From contig CAUGNO010000006.1 in the NCBI GenBank assembly GCA_959600905.1, positions 60,592 to 124,591 of the forward strand: a stretch of DNA of 64,000 nt. The letters are read 5' to 3'. Positions 16,399 through 24,785 of the stretch are shown piece after piece (position 1 is the first letter of the stretch; each line of letters starts with the position of its first letter). This DNA comes from UMGS1975 sp959600905. GTDB taxonomy: Bacteria; Bacillota; Clostridia; Christensenellales; QAND01. The position numbers were made by a program, and so were the translations under genes. The notes under the pieces are model-generated. The model was given only the letters and a program-made list of their open reading frames with translations. It was not told the origin of the DNA and searched no databases.

Positions 16399-19300
16399 TT
16401 GAAAAGAAGGCTGTTCGCACTGGTTTTATCCGTTGCTATGGCGGTAGGGTTGCTGCCTATATCCGCCCTGGCAAAGGGGGATCAGGCGCCGCATAACAGT
16501 ATAGAAGTGCCGATAGAGGCGTTGTATTATGAATCCACCTCAGGAGGCATTGCCATCCAGGGCATTCGGAAGGATTGGTTTCGGGAGCATTGTGCGGACA
16601 ACGGGAAGGAAAACCCAGCTTATCTTTCCATCCATATTCCTGCACAAATCAACGGCTTGCCGGTCGTATCCATCGGAAGCAATGCCTTCTGTACGAATAA
16701 GGCCAATTACGACGAAAATGATAGGTATCAATATATCCATCCTTCGAATTATAAATTGGCAGCGGTTGATTTTTCCGGAGCGGGTCGGCTGGAACGGATA
16801 GAAAGCCAGGCGTTTTTAAGAAGCGACGCGCTCAGCGGTGTGCTTACCCTGCCTGGCTCTTTGAAAAAGCTGGGCAAATATGCATTTGGCAGCTGTACGG
16901 CTTTGAAAGGGGTTGTGCTGCCCGCAGGATTGGAAGAGATCGGAAACAGCAGCGAAGGCAGCGTCTTTATGGGCTGCACAGGCCTTACGTTTGTCCGCAC
17001 GGCGGGCGGAGATCCCAACGCCGTGTTTGAGCTGCCGTCGTCTCTCCAGTCCATCGGACAAAACGCTTTTAAGCAATGCTTTGCGCCGTCGGTAAAAACT
17101 GCTGTGCGCATCCCGGCTTCGGTTTCTTATATCGGGGGAGAGGCGTTTAAAAACAATTCGCTGGGCTATCTGCCCGTCACCACCATCATTGTGGAGCGGC
17201 AGGATGCAAGCGGGTATATCGGAGACGCTTTTGAGGCGGATGGATCAAATGATTATGGCTTGGGCAAGCGGATGACAGTATTTTCCAATGCTGCCTCCTT
17301 TCAGACATTTACGCCCAGCGGCCTGTCGACCTATAAGAATTCCCTGACATATGAATTCACCTTGCAGTATGGCGTTCCTGCCGTACGTACAGAGCAGAAG
17401 CTGTATAACCAAACTGTACAATGCGAAAAAGACCCGTCTACCGGCACTTGGGACATCAATACGCAGTATGCATTGCCGGATGTGCCTGCCGACGGAGTAC
17501 CGGTGGGCTATACCGGGGGGTGGGCGTACCAGGGAACGCTTTTGACGCTCAATACAAAATTGACCCCCAAAGAAGATATCATGATCGTAGAAGTGGGAAA
17601 TGTGCTGCAAAAGCCTACGGTTGTGCCCATCGTGGATGGCAATCAGCAGACGTTTACGGATACCAGCTACGATATAGTGGTTTCCAATGATCAAGAGCAT
17701 CAAGTCGGTGTCCGCGTCACGCATCCGCTGATGGAAACAGCGGATGAAAACGGGGGTACGGTGTATTTTAAATATGAATGGACGGATGTATGGCAAGGAG
17801 GCAGACAGGGCCCCCGCATGGAAGAGGACGGCTTTGGCTTTCCCTCGTTCCCATCCCGCGGCACGCCTACCATTCCCATCCGCGGAGCAAAGGATGAGCG
17901 CACCCATACCGGCAGCTATTCCGAAGAGGATTATGGCGACGGCTATTACCTATTGGAGATCTACGGCTATTACAGCGTGCCCGGCAAGGCAGCAAAGCTG
18001 TTCTATAAGTCAAAAAGCACTGTAATTGCAACCGACCCGGAGGCGACGGTCGATACAGCTTATCTGTTTTATGTGCAAACGTCTGCCCCGGCCGTCCCGC
18101 CTGAGGTTGTGTTGGAAGATGCCGAGGCGGAATACGGATATAGCGAGCAGACATTGACCGCATCTGTCAAAGAGCAAGAAGGATACAGCTATTCATACCA
18201 GTGGTATGAGGCTGCGCAATTAGGCCAGACAGAGAACGGGAAAAGGATAGAGGGTGCCGATACGGCAAGGCTTTCTATACAGCCGGGCAAATCGGTGGGC
18301 GGCTATCCATATTATCTCGTCGTTACCGCCGTGAAGAAGGATAACGGGGATACGGCTTCTATCTCTGTGCCGGTTACCTTTACCGTACAACCGAAGCAGA
18401 TTATGATTTGTCCGCAGGCAGGCCAGTACAAATATACCGGCCAAACGGACCCTGTGCTGTCCTATACGGCGGTGAACGCCCCGGCAGGGGTTGCCATCAC
18501 CGGCGCATTGCAACGGACGGAGGGCGAAACGCCGGGTACATACGCCTATTTCTTGGGAAGCTTGGCCATTGACGATGACAATTATCAACTCGTTTTAAGC
18601 CCAGAGGCCCCCTTATTTACCATAGAGGCGTACCATGCAGTGGCAACCTTTGCTCCCGAGGCGCCCGATGGCCGGGACGGATGGTATACATCTGAGGTTA
18701 CGGTGACGCCGCCGGCCGGGCATCTGATCAGCCTGGATGGTGAACAGTGGCTCACAGGGCCGGTTGTTCTGGGGGCATACCAGGGAGAATTCACCTATTA
18801 TTTGAAATCTATCCGCGATGATGATACCAAAGACGCTGTTGCGGTGAATACGACGTCGCTTTCTATCGATACCGTGCCGCCCTTGATTGCCGGCCTTAAA
18901 GAGGGAGGCGTCTATTGCCTCAAGGCATCGTTTGCAGTGTCGGAGAAAAATCTGGCGCAGGTACTTGTGGACGATGTGCCGCAAACGTTGGCACAGCAGA
19001 GCTATACCCTAACGCCGGGCAGCCATACTGTAAAAGCGGTGGATCTCGCTGGCAACAGCGCTATTGTGCAGGTAACGGTCAATGCCCAGCATACCCCGGG
19101 CAGCATGATCGTGGATGCGCCGCCTACGTGCACGGGTCCTGGCAGCGGGCATACCGACTGTACAGTCTGCGGCCAGACGGCGCAAACCGGCCTTATCATA
19201 GCGGCGCCGGGGCATACCTTTGGTCCGTGGACGGTGACAAAACAGGCTACAAGCGTGCAAAACGGCAGCAAGGAAAGGGTTTGTACGGTTTGCGGCTATA

Positions 19301-19473
19301 AGGAGACGGCGGAGATCCCTGCTTTTGCGGATCCCGCATCTCCCAGCGCACCGGGCAGCGATGTGCCAAAAACGGGCGATTCGATGGCAATATGGCTGTG
19401 GGTGTTAGGAATGCTGAGCGCGGCAGGCGGCATTCTGGGCATAGGGATGTGCCGTAGGAAGAAAGACAGCTAA
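16399..19473 (+). CDS. Cell-surface protein with BspA-type LRRs and PKTGD sorting signal
   Basis: A 1024-residue secreted, probably wall-anchored protein. The TTG start follows GGGAAGGGG by 8 bp and opens a signal peptide (KRRLFALVLSVAMAVGLLPISALA). Residues about 50-260 carry BspA-type LRR_5 repeats (ERIESQAFLRSD, LKKLGKYAFGSCTALKGVVLP, IGQNAFKQCF). Residues about 575-670 and 670-750 resemble Ig-like and MBG-like modules, and residues about 905-970 contain CxxC pairs (CTVCGQTA, CTVCGYKE) in the HTDCTVC and GHTFGPW repeats common in gut Firmicutes. The end has VPKTGD, a hydrophobic span and CRRKKDS, a sortase signal. Expression probably depends on the invertible promoter upstream. BspA-like proteins often bind host or microbial ligands; the ligand here is unknown. 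Confidence 0.88.
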   Translation: MKRRLFALVLSVAMAVGLLPISALAKGDQAPHNSIEVPIEALYYESTSGGIAIQGIRKDWFREHCADNGKENPAYLSIHIPAQINGLPVVSIGSNAFCTNKANYDENDRYQYIHPSNYKLAAVDFSGAGRLERIESQAFLRSDALSGVLTLPGSLKKLGKYAFGSCTALKGVVLPAGLEEIGNSSEGSVFMGCTGLTFVRTAGGDPNAVFELPSSLQSIGQNAFKQCFAPSVKTAVRIPASVSYIGGEAFKNNSLGYLPVTTIIVERQDASGYIGDAFEADGSNDYGLGKRMTVFSNAASFQTFTPSGLSTYKNSLTYEFTLQYGVPAVRTEQKLYNQTVQCEKDPSTGTWDINTQYALPDVPADGVPVGYTGGWAYQGTLLTLNTKLTPKEDIMIVEVGNVLQKPTVVPIVDGNQQTFTDTSYDIVVSNDQEHQVGVRVTHPLMETADENGGTVYFKYEWTDVWQGGRQGPRMEEDGFGFPSFPSRGTPTIPIRGAKDERTHTGSYSEEDYGDGYYLLEIYGYYSVPGKAAKLFYKSKSTVIATDPEATVDTAYLFYVQTSAPAVPPEVVLEDAEAEYGYSEQTLTASVKEQEGYSYSYQWYEAAQLGQTENGKRIEGADTARLSIQPGKSVGGYPYYLVVTAVKKDNGDTASISVPVTFTVQPKQIMICPQAGQYKYTGQTDPVLSYTAVNAPAGVAITGALQRTEGETPGTYAYFLGSLAIDDDNYQLVLSPEAPLFTIEAYHAVATFAPEAPDGRDGWYTSEVTVTPPAGHLISLDGEQWLTGPVVLGAYQGEFTYYLKSIRDDDTKDAVAVNTTSLSIDTVPPLIAGLKEGGVYCLKASFAVSEKNLAQVLVDDVPQTLAQQSYTLTPGSHTVKAVDLAGNSAIVQVTVNAQHTPGSMIVDAPPTCTGPGSGHTDCTVCGQTAQTGLIIAAPGHTFGPWTVTKQATSVQNGSKERVCTVCGYKETAEIPAFADPASPSAPGSDVPKTGDSMAIWLWVLGMLSAAGGILGIGMCRRKKDS

Positions 19474-19478
19474 AGCAC

Positions 19479-19512
19479 AAAAAATACCGGCTGATTTCAG
19501 CCGGTATTTTTA
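19479..19512. terminator. Bidirectional terminator after the surface gene
   Basis: AAAAATACCGGCTGA and its complement flank TTTC; both strands end in T-runs. It also closes the decayed minus-strand gene next to it. Confidence 0.9.
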
Positions 19513-19830
19513 TCTCTTACTGATAGCAGAAAATCGCGCAGCAATAAATCGCTGTCATGGCAGGCGATGAAGTAAAAGGAGGAGTCTCGGGCATACGGAT
19601 ATAGACGATGGATGGCCTGACACCATCGCTTTCCTGTGCGCGGTTTCTTCGAAGAAAAGAGAGTTGTTGTCGGCTCAAGGCCCCAAAAACGCCTTTTTGA
19701 TATATCCAAATGCGTATGGCTGGTCGAAGATCGCTTGGGGCAGAGCCGCTTTCTCGTTGCTGCAAGTGCCGAGACACAGCATGCAGAGAACAGAAACCAA
19801 TAGCAAAACATAGTTTCGTTTCAAGATCAT
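19497..19830 (-). pseudogene. Decayed small lipoprotein gene
   Basis: On the minus strand GAGGGG precedes the ATG at 19830, which opens a lipoprotein signal (MILKRNYVLLLVSVLCMLCL then GTCSNE). The frame stops at 19675 after 51 codons. Downstream, other frames remain open up to the terminator (for example one ending FLLSVRDKNTG), so one or more frameshifts have probably split it. I do not recognise the family. A functional 51-residue lipoprotein is possible but less likely. Confidence 0.45.
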
Positions 19831-19900
19831 TCCCCTCAAAAAAGGAAGCCTTTTTTCATAATATCAAAGAACGGATGGTTGAGAAACAAAAAAACAGCAA

Positions 19901-19931
19901 AAAGACGGCCCCAATCGGCCGCCTTTTTTGC
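19901..19931 (-). terminator. Terminator of the URO-D-like gene
   Basis: On the minus strand GGCGGCC and GGCCGTC pair around GATTGG, followed by T5. Confidence 0.75.
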
Positions 19932-19936
19932 TTGTC

Positions 19937-20869
19937 TCAAAGCGTATGGAGCGTTTCCATCGCAACACGAATATTGTGTAGATTCACATCGGAAAGCAGC
20001 GTACAGTCCGCCCCCAGGATAAAGCCCTGCTTGGAGCCAAAATCGTCTACAATGCGCCGTACCTCTGCCCGGATGGCGTCGTCCGGCCCTTCGATCAGCG
20101 GGCCGTCATGGTTTTTCATGCCGCCCAGGATGACCTTGCCCTTGAATGCATCGCGCCCTTGGCGCAGCGTTAGATCGTGCTTGTGTACGTCCCAGTTGAC
20201 CACGGCACAGGGGAAATCATAGAAATAATCCAACCGCATGCCGTCGCCGCACATATGTAAAAAGTTATACGGGCTCAGCTTTGCCAGCCCTTCCATTACA
20301 TAACGGTCCTCTTCTACGATGAGCCGGTGCATAAATTCCTCCGGGAAGCGGCCGGGCTCTGTGCCGCGCGTGGAAAAATAGATGCCCTCTGCGCCTGCCT
20401 TCAGGCATTCTTCGCAGTAACCGATTAGCATATCGCTCAGCGCGCGGTAGGCCGCGGCTACCTCTTCCGGGCGCTCCTCATAATGGGCCACAAACTTGGC
20501 ATAGTCCTGTTTCCAGCCGTTGCGGATCATTTTGAGGGTGGAAAACAGCGTGGTAAACACCATCATATCGCTGCTTACGGCATCGGCAATGCGCTTGATG
20601 ACGTCATACTGCTTTTCCAGCAGCGGATCATGCAAGGAAAGCGGCTTATAATGCTTCCAGTCGTCCGCCGTTTGAAAATCAAAGGGAAGCTCTGTCTCAT
20701 CCATGATTTTGACAAAGTCAATATCCCCCTCACGGATGAGCTTTAGATGCGCCTGCACGGCTTTTTCCCCCGTCTTTTCATCCGGCTGGTTGTGAAACCA
20801 AAACGAACCGGGCACGCGCTCGGTGGGCTTGCCGTTTAAGCAATCCAGCATCAACTGACGTTTGTTCAT
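19937..20869 (-). CDS. Uroporphyrinogen decarboxylase (URO-D) family protein
   Basis: A 310-residue URO-D-fold protein. True HemE proteins and the corrinoid methyltransferases MtaA, MtbA and CmuA share this fold; in heterotrophic clostridia such genes usually act on methyl groups or are uncharacterised. Visible family features are MNKRQLMLDCLNGKPTERVP at the N-terminus (the R/K-P-D-R-VP region), the KIMDETELPFD segment, and HMCGDG around residue 216 with conserved His/Cys. The start at 20869 follows GGAGGGG; the frame extends upstream without a ribosome site. No haem-pathway or corrinoid genes lie nearby, so I do not assign HemE. Its own terminator makes it monocistronic. Confidence 0.8.
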   Translation of the reverse strand: MNKRQLMLDCLNGKPTERVPGSFWFHNQPDEKTGEKAVQAHLKLIREGDIDFVKIMDETELPFDFQTADDWKHYKPLSLHDPLLEKQYDVIKRIADAVSSDMMVFTTLFSTLKMIRNGWKQDYAKFVAHYEERPEEVAAAYRALSDMLIGYCEECLKAGAEGIYFSTRGTEPGRFPEEFMHRLIVEEDRYVMEGLAKLSPYNFLHMCGDGMRLDYFYDFPCAVVNWDVHKHDLTLRQGRDAFKGKVILGGMKNHDGPLIEGPDDAIRAEVRRIVDDFGSKQGFILGADCTLLSDVNLHNIRVAMETLHTL

Positions 20870-20946
20870 ACATACACCCCTCCATACCACCTTTTTTCTT
20901 ATAGTATACCACTGAACCAAAACGCTGCGTGTACCGATCGATAAAA

Positions 20947-20972
20947 AAAGGAGACGAACTTAGTCGTCTCCG
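20947..20972 (-). terminator. Terminator overlapping the 3' end of the 57-residue ORF
   Basis: On the minus strand GGAGACGA and TCGTCTCC enclose CTAAGT and run into T7. The upstream arm is made of the final codons Gly-Asp-Asp, and the stop codon is in the loop. Confidence 0.85.
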
Positions 20973-21133
20973 CGCAGAAGGTTCTCTGCATAGTCCTGTA
21001 AGCTTGCCATGGAGTTGACGCTGCCGGCCCTTGACTGAATTTGTTCTTGAACAAAATCCGGCAGCGATTCAAAATAATGCCGGGCAGCCCTATCCTGGGA
21101 TAAGAGCTCTTGCATGGATGCATAATGCTTCAT
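20960..21133 (-). CDS. Conserved small hypothetical protein, 57 aa
   Basis: A short acidic protein (MKHYASMQELLSQDRAARHY...ENLLRGDD) of a type seen next to unrelated genes in many Clostridia; function unknown. The sequence predicts two or three short helices (LPDFVQEQIQSR, SMASLQDYAENLL) with no Cys or membrane span. The ATG at 21133 is preferred, since GCGAGG lies about 8 bp before it; a GTG 9 bp upstream is the alternative. Codon use looks like that of its neighbours, and the terminator directly at its end supports a real gene. Confidence 0.7.
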   Translation of the reverse strand: MKHYASMQELLSQDRAARHYFESLPDFVQEQIQSRAGSVNSMASLQDYAENLLRGDD

Positions 21134-21174
21134 CTGTATCACCTCGCATCCAGTTTTCGCCGAAAAAAAGGGAA

Positions 21175-22899
21175 TTATACGTGGTTCTCTTTGCGAAATT
21201 CACAGAAAAAGTGAGGACAGGGCGTCGGCTGTGCTTCGTGTCCCGGCACGCTGGGCAGGGCAAGGGGCGCGCAGTCAAACGAAACGGAAAGCCCGCAGGC
21301 CGCCGCATGGCTGGACAGCGTAGATGGGTATACCGGGTGATAAGGCAGATCCTCTTCACCGTAGGGCGCGGCAAAGGCCTGGCAGGATAGGTTGTAGAGC
21401 GTTTCGTAGGCCGCCGCATTTTTGGCCATGCAAAAGAGCCGCCCTCCGGGCGCCAGCAAGCGAGCCGCTTGGCCCAGCAGGGCTTGACGATCTTCTTCCG
21501 GATAACAGGATAGGTCACGGCAGCATACGATGGCGTCAAACCCAGGGGTAAAACGGGGCAGCGTATGCTGCCAGGGGCCGCCGTAGGCCTGCTCAAAAAG
21601 CCCTTCCGCATCGGGCAGATAGGCTGGCTCTGTTTCGGCTGCGCAGTGGGTGGCATGGGTGCCTTTTTGGCGGCACAGCGTCCGGCAGTATAAGGGCTGG
21701 GTGCCAAACCGCGGGTCCAGCCACAATACGCGGCTCTGCGGCCCCTCCAAACAGGCAGCTGTGCGCTGGGCTATCTTGGTATCCCAATCCATCGAAGACC
21801 AGGCGTCTACGCCCCATTTTTGTCGATATAATAGGCGGCTCTGTGGCAGCGTCTGCGCCTGAGACTGCACTGTTGAGGCCGTAACCGATCCAAAATGGTG
21901 TACAAACGTATCCCGCGCCAGCATTTGACGGAAACCGGCCCGCCTTAGACGGGTGGATACGTCGTCGTCGGCAAACTCACCAAAGCGGAACCAGGGGTCG
22001 TTGGTACAGGCACGGGCGAGTACGGTGGGCATGATGCTCATACAGGGCAGCAAGCGGGGGCGCTCCTCCCATTGCAGGGGATCTGAACGGTTAAAGGCGT
22101 CGGCAAAGGAAACCAGCCCGTTTGGATCTTGCCGCGGATCGGGATAGGAGACGGCGATGCTTTGCCCGCTGCTCATCGCGTTGCAGAGCGGCACGGCCAT
22201 GCCCGTGCGGCTGTCTGCGCGGATACAGCACAGCAAGCCCTCCAAATACCTGGGCGTTGCGATGATGTCGTTGGCAAAATGCACATAGTACCGCCCGCGG
22301 GCTGCCAGCGCCCCCAGCGAGGTAGCGGGATAGCCCAGCGGCTCGGGCAGATACAGCACCTTGGCCTGGGGGATGGTGGCAAAATAATCGGCTGTGCCGT
22401 CGTTAGAGCCATTGTCTATCAACAGAAGCTCTGCACCCAACGAGGCAAGATCCGTATGATGTAAAATGCTTTCTACCGCCAGCTTTGTGTACTCCAGCTT
22501 ATTATAGGCGGTCACGGCAATGGTAACCTCATAATCATAGGGACGCGATAGCAGCATGGGCATCAATGGGCGCAGACGGCGCAGGCTTTGTACCTGCGTT
22601 TGGCCGCGCTGGCAAAGCGCCTGGGGTGTCAGCGCATCGTGAAGATACACCTGCACATCCTCCTCCCAATAGGCCAGCAAAATAGGCAAATGCGGCCGGT
22701 TTTCCCAGCTTTTGGAGGCAAGGTGCGCTACGCACCGCCCAATGGCCGGGCCATAAGGGCTGTAGGGAGAGAGCAGCGCGGAAATTTCTAGGCATGCCTC
22801 AACCAGGTCGGCGGGCAGGGCGAAGTTTGCCTTGGGCAGTGCGTTTCGGATGTCTCGGATCAGGCGTTTACACCGCCTATAAAGCACATCGGCGGACAT
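21175..22899 (-). CDS. Family 2 glycosyltransferase with C-terminal methyltransferase-like domain
   Basis: A 574-residue cytoplasmic protein. About residues 120-230 form a GT-A glycosyltransferase family 2 domain: VTIAVTAYNKLEYTKLAVESI, then LLLIDNGSNDGTADY and the FANDIIATP segment in place of the metal-binding DxD. The last 170 residues resemble a SAM-methyltransferase fold (LWLDPRFG, GFDAIVCCRDL, LLAPGGRLFCMAKN), but the glycine-rich SAM loop is weak, so activity is uncertain. The first 110 residues are helical and unassigned. It stands alone, without the cluster of glycan genes usual for surface polysaccharides. Protein glycosylation, for instance of flagella or surface proteins, is possible; the target is unknown. 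Confidence 0.78.
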   Translation of the reverse strand: MSADVLYRRCKRLIRDIRNALPKANFALPADLVEACLEISALLSPYSPYGPAIGRCVAHLASKSWENRPHLPILLAYWEEDVQVYLHDALTPQALCQRGQTQVQSLRRLRPLMPMLLSRPYDYEVTIAVTAYNKLEYTKLAVESILHHTDLASLGAELLLIDNGSNDGTADYFATIPQAKVLYLPEPLGYPATSLGALAARGRYYVHFANDIIATPRYLEGLLCCIRADSRTGMAVPLCNAMSSGQSIAVSYPDPRQDPNGLVSFADAFNRSDPLQWEERPRLLPCMSIMPTVLARACTNDPWFRFGEFADDDVSTRLRRAGFRQMLARDTFVHHFGSVTASTVQSQAQTLPQSRLLYRQKWGVDAWSSMDWDTKIAQRTAACLEGPQSRVLWLDPRFGTQPLYCRTLCRQKGTHATHCAAETEPAYLPDAEGLFEQAYGGPWQHTLPRFTPGFDAIVCCRDLSCYPEEDRQALLGQAARLLAPGGRLFCMAKNAAAYETLYNLSCQAFAAPYGEEDLPYHPVYPSTLSSHAAACGLSVSFDCAPLALPSVPGHEAQPTPCPHFFCEFRKENHV

Positions 22900-22980
22900 A
22901 GGACAGGCTCCTTTGCGGATAAATTCTGTTATAAGAGCCTATGCCAAAAAAGCGCCAAGAGTGACTTTGTGCAGCCGTCT

Positions 22981-23009
22981 TTGATTTTATGGTATAGTAA
23001 TAATATAGG
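22981..23009 (+). promoter_or_regulatory. Candidate promoter of the macrodomain-sirtuin-glycerate operon, with inverted repeat
   Basis: TTGATT, 17 bp, TATAGG. An 8-bp inverted repeat, TATGGTAT (22988-22995) and ATACCATA (23025-23032), straddles the likely transcription start and could be an operator. The rest of the 230-bp gap upstream of the macrodomain gene shows no other feature. Confidence 0.5.
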
Positions 23010-23129
23010 AAATCCTAGACTCCATACCATAGACTCCCTTGAAGAAAAAATCTGGACACTGGCCAGAAAGAATGATAGATGTATGCAAATGCATTGCTAA
23101 GTCTTCCCGTGTGTAAAGGGGCAACAAGA

Positions 23130-23909
23130 ATGACACATCATGAAAAAAGAGAATTTCTGATTCAACAACTGTTATCCGAATGTCCACAATACAGCGATAT
23201 AGAAATCCCAAAAAATGAAGATGAGCAGAAAATGCTTCTTCGAAGTCTTATGAATATTCGTGCGCCCCGTCCGATAGATGAAAAATTTTTGAAAATACAG
23301 GATGAATATCTAAGGGAAGAAGCGGCGGACAAAGGCGTTACGGACAGTGCAGGGTTGCCCGTATCGCCCGTAAACAGCCGCCTGGCATTATGGCGCGGAG
23401 ATATCACAACCCTAAAGATTGATGCCATTGTAAATGCCGCAAACAGCGCTTTAAGGGGTTGCTTTATCCCTTGCCATTCCTGCGTGGATAACATCATTCA
23501 CAGCGTTAGCGGCATACAGCTTCGATTGGCCTGTGATAAAATAATGAAAGAGCAGGGATATGATGAGCCAACGGGGAAAGCGAAAATTACGCCTGCCTAT
23601 AATTTGCCTTGTAAATATGTGCTCCATACCGTGGGGCCAATCGTTTCAGGGCGCCTTACGGAAACGCATTGTACGCAACTTGCATCCTGTTACAGATCCT
23701 GCTTAGAGCTTGCAGCGGAGAATGGACTGAAAAGCATTGCGTTCTGCTGCATTTCCACAGGAGAGTTTCATTTTCCGCAGAAAAAAGCGGCGGAAATTGC
23801 GGTGCGAACAGTTACGGATTATTTGCACACGAACACACACATAGAAAAGGTGGTTTTTAATGTTTTCAAACAAGAGGATCAGATCATCTACCGGCAGATC
23901 CTCGGATAA
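23130..23909 (+). CDS. Protein-ADP-ribose hydrolase, zinc-type macrodomain linked to SirTM
   Basis: A 259-residue macrodomain protein that should remove ADP-ribose from modified proteins. The N-terminal helical extension (about residues 1-85) and the zinc/active-site stretch CFIPCHSCVDNIIH (about 126-139) mark the subclass that accompanies class M sirtuins. The ADP-ribose loops NAANSALRG and CCISTGEFHFP are present. The ATG at 23130 follows AAAGGGG; an upstream in-frame ATG has no ribosome site. The gene overlaps the sirtuin gene by 50 bp, so the writer and eraser of the modification are co-translated. In Staphylococcus and Streptococcus this pair sits with GcvH-L and LplA2; neither is seen here. 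Confidence 0.92.
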   Translation: MTHHEKREFLIQQLLSECPQYSDIEIPKNEDEQKMLLRSLMNIRAPRPIDEKFLKIQDEYLREEAADKGVTDSAGLPVSPVNSRLALWRGDITTLKIDAIVNAANSALRGCFIPCHSCVDNIIHSVSGIQLRLACDKIMKEQGYDEPTGKAKITPAYNLPCKYVLHTVGPIVSGRLTETHCTQLASCYRSCLELAAENGLKSIAFCCISTGEFHFPQKKAAEIAVRTVTDYLHTNTHIEKVVFNVFKQEDQIIYRQILG

Positions 23910-24753
23910 TATACATCGATTCTATGATTTATTGCAGAAAGTAGATACCGTTATCATCGGCGCGGGCGCTGGTTTGTCTACTGCGGCCGGCTTTACATAC
24001 TCAGGAAATAGGTTTGAAGAAAATTTCTCCGATTTTATTGAGAAATATGGCTTCAAAGATATGTATTCGGGCGGCTTTTATCCATTTGCCAGCCAAGAAG
24101 AATATTGGGCCTATTGGTCCAGATATGTTTTTATCAATCGGTATACGGACATGGATAACGGCACATACAAACGGCTTTTTGAGCTTATAAAAGAAAAAGA
24201 TTATTTTGTGTTGACCACCAATGTAGATCATCAGTTTCAAAAGGCAGGCTTTGATAAGCGCAGATTGTTTTATACGCAGGGCGATTACGGCTTATTTCAG
24301 TGTAGTGTGCCTTGTCATCAAAAAACTTATGACAATGAGGCGGCCATCCGTGACATGATAGAACAGCAGGCAGATATGAGAATACCAACAGAGCTGATTC
24401 CCTGCTGCCCTGTTTGCGGAAAGCCTATGACGATGAATCTTCGGGCCGATGATACTTTTGTCCAAGATGAGGGATGGTATCGCGCAAGCGAACGATATAC
24501 AGACTTTATTCGTAGACACGCCCATCTTCCAGTGCTTTTTTTAGAGCTTGGCGTCGGAATGAATACGCCTGGCATCATCAAATATCCTTTTTGGCAGATG
24601 ACGTTTAACGATCCGGAAGCCCATTATGTATGCATAAACTTTGAAGATGCGTTTGCGCCGCCAGAAATCCATGCAAATGCCATTTGTATACAAGAGGATA
24701 TAGGCCATGTATTGCTCCTATCGTTAAGTGGGAGGAGCTTTGAAAACAAATGA
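23860..24753 (+). CDS. Class M sirtuin (SirTM), protein ADP-ribosyltransferase
   Basis: A 297-residue SIR2-family protein. The NAD loop GAGAGLSTAAGF is at residues 34-45 and the TTNVDHQFQKAG motif at 119-130. The deacetylase His is replaced by Gln140 in YTQGDYGLF, the hallmark of SirTM enzymes, which ADP-ribosylate proteins (in Staphylococcus, lipoylated GcvH-L) rather than deacetylate them. Asn121 is kept. Four cysteines for a zinc site appear as C148/C152 and CPVCG near 188. The ATG has AAGGTGG 6-7 bp upstream, inside the macrodomain gene. Only 32 bp separate it from the dehydrogenase gene downstream, suggesting one operon with D-glycerate metabolism. Confidence 0.92.
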   Translation: MFSNKRIRSSTGRSSDNIHRFYDLLQKVDTVIIGAGAGLSTAAGFTYSGNRFEENFSDFIEKYGFKDMYSGGFYPFASQEEYWAYWSRYVFINRYTDMDNGTYKRLFELIKEKDYFVLTTNVDHQFQKAGFDKRRLFYTQGDYGLFQCSVPCHQKTYDNEAAIRDMIEQQADMRIPTELIPCCPVCGKPMTMNLRADDTFVQDEGWYRASERYTDFIRRHAHLPVLFLELGVGMNTPGIIKYPFWQMTFNDPEAHYVCINFEDAFAPPEIHANAICIQEDIGHVLLLSLSGRSFENK

Positions 24754-24785
24754 ATGAAAAGAAAAATAAAAAGGAGGATTGGCGA

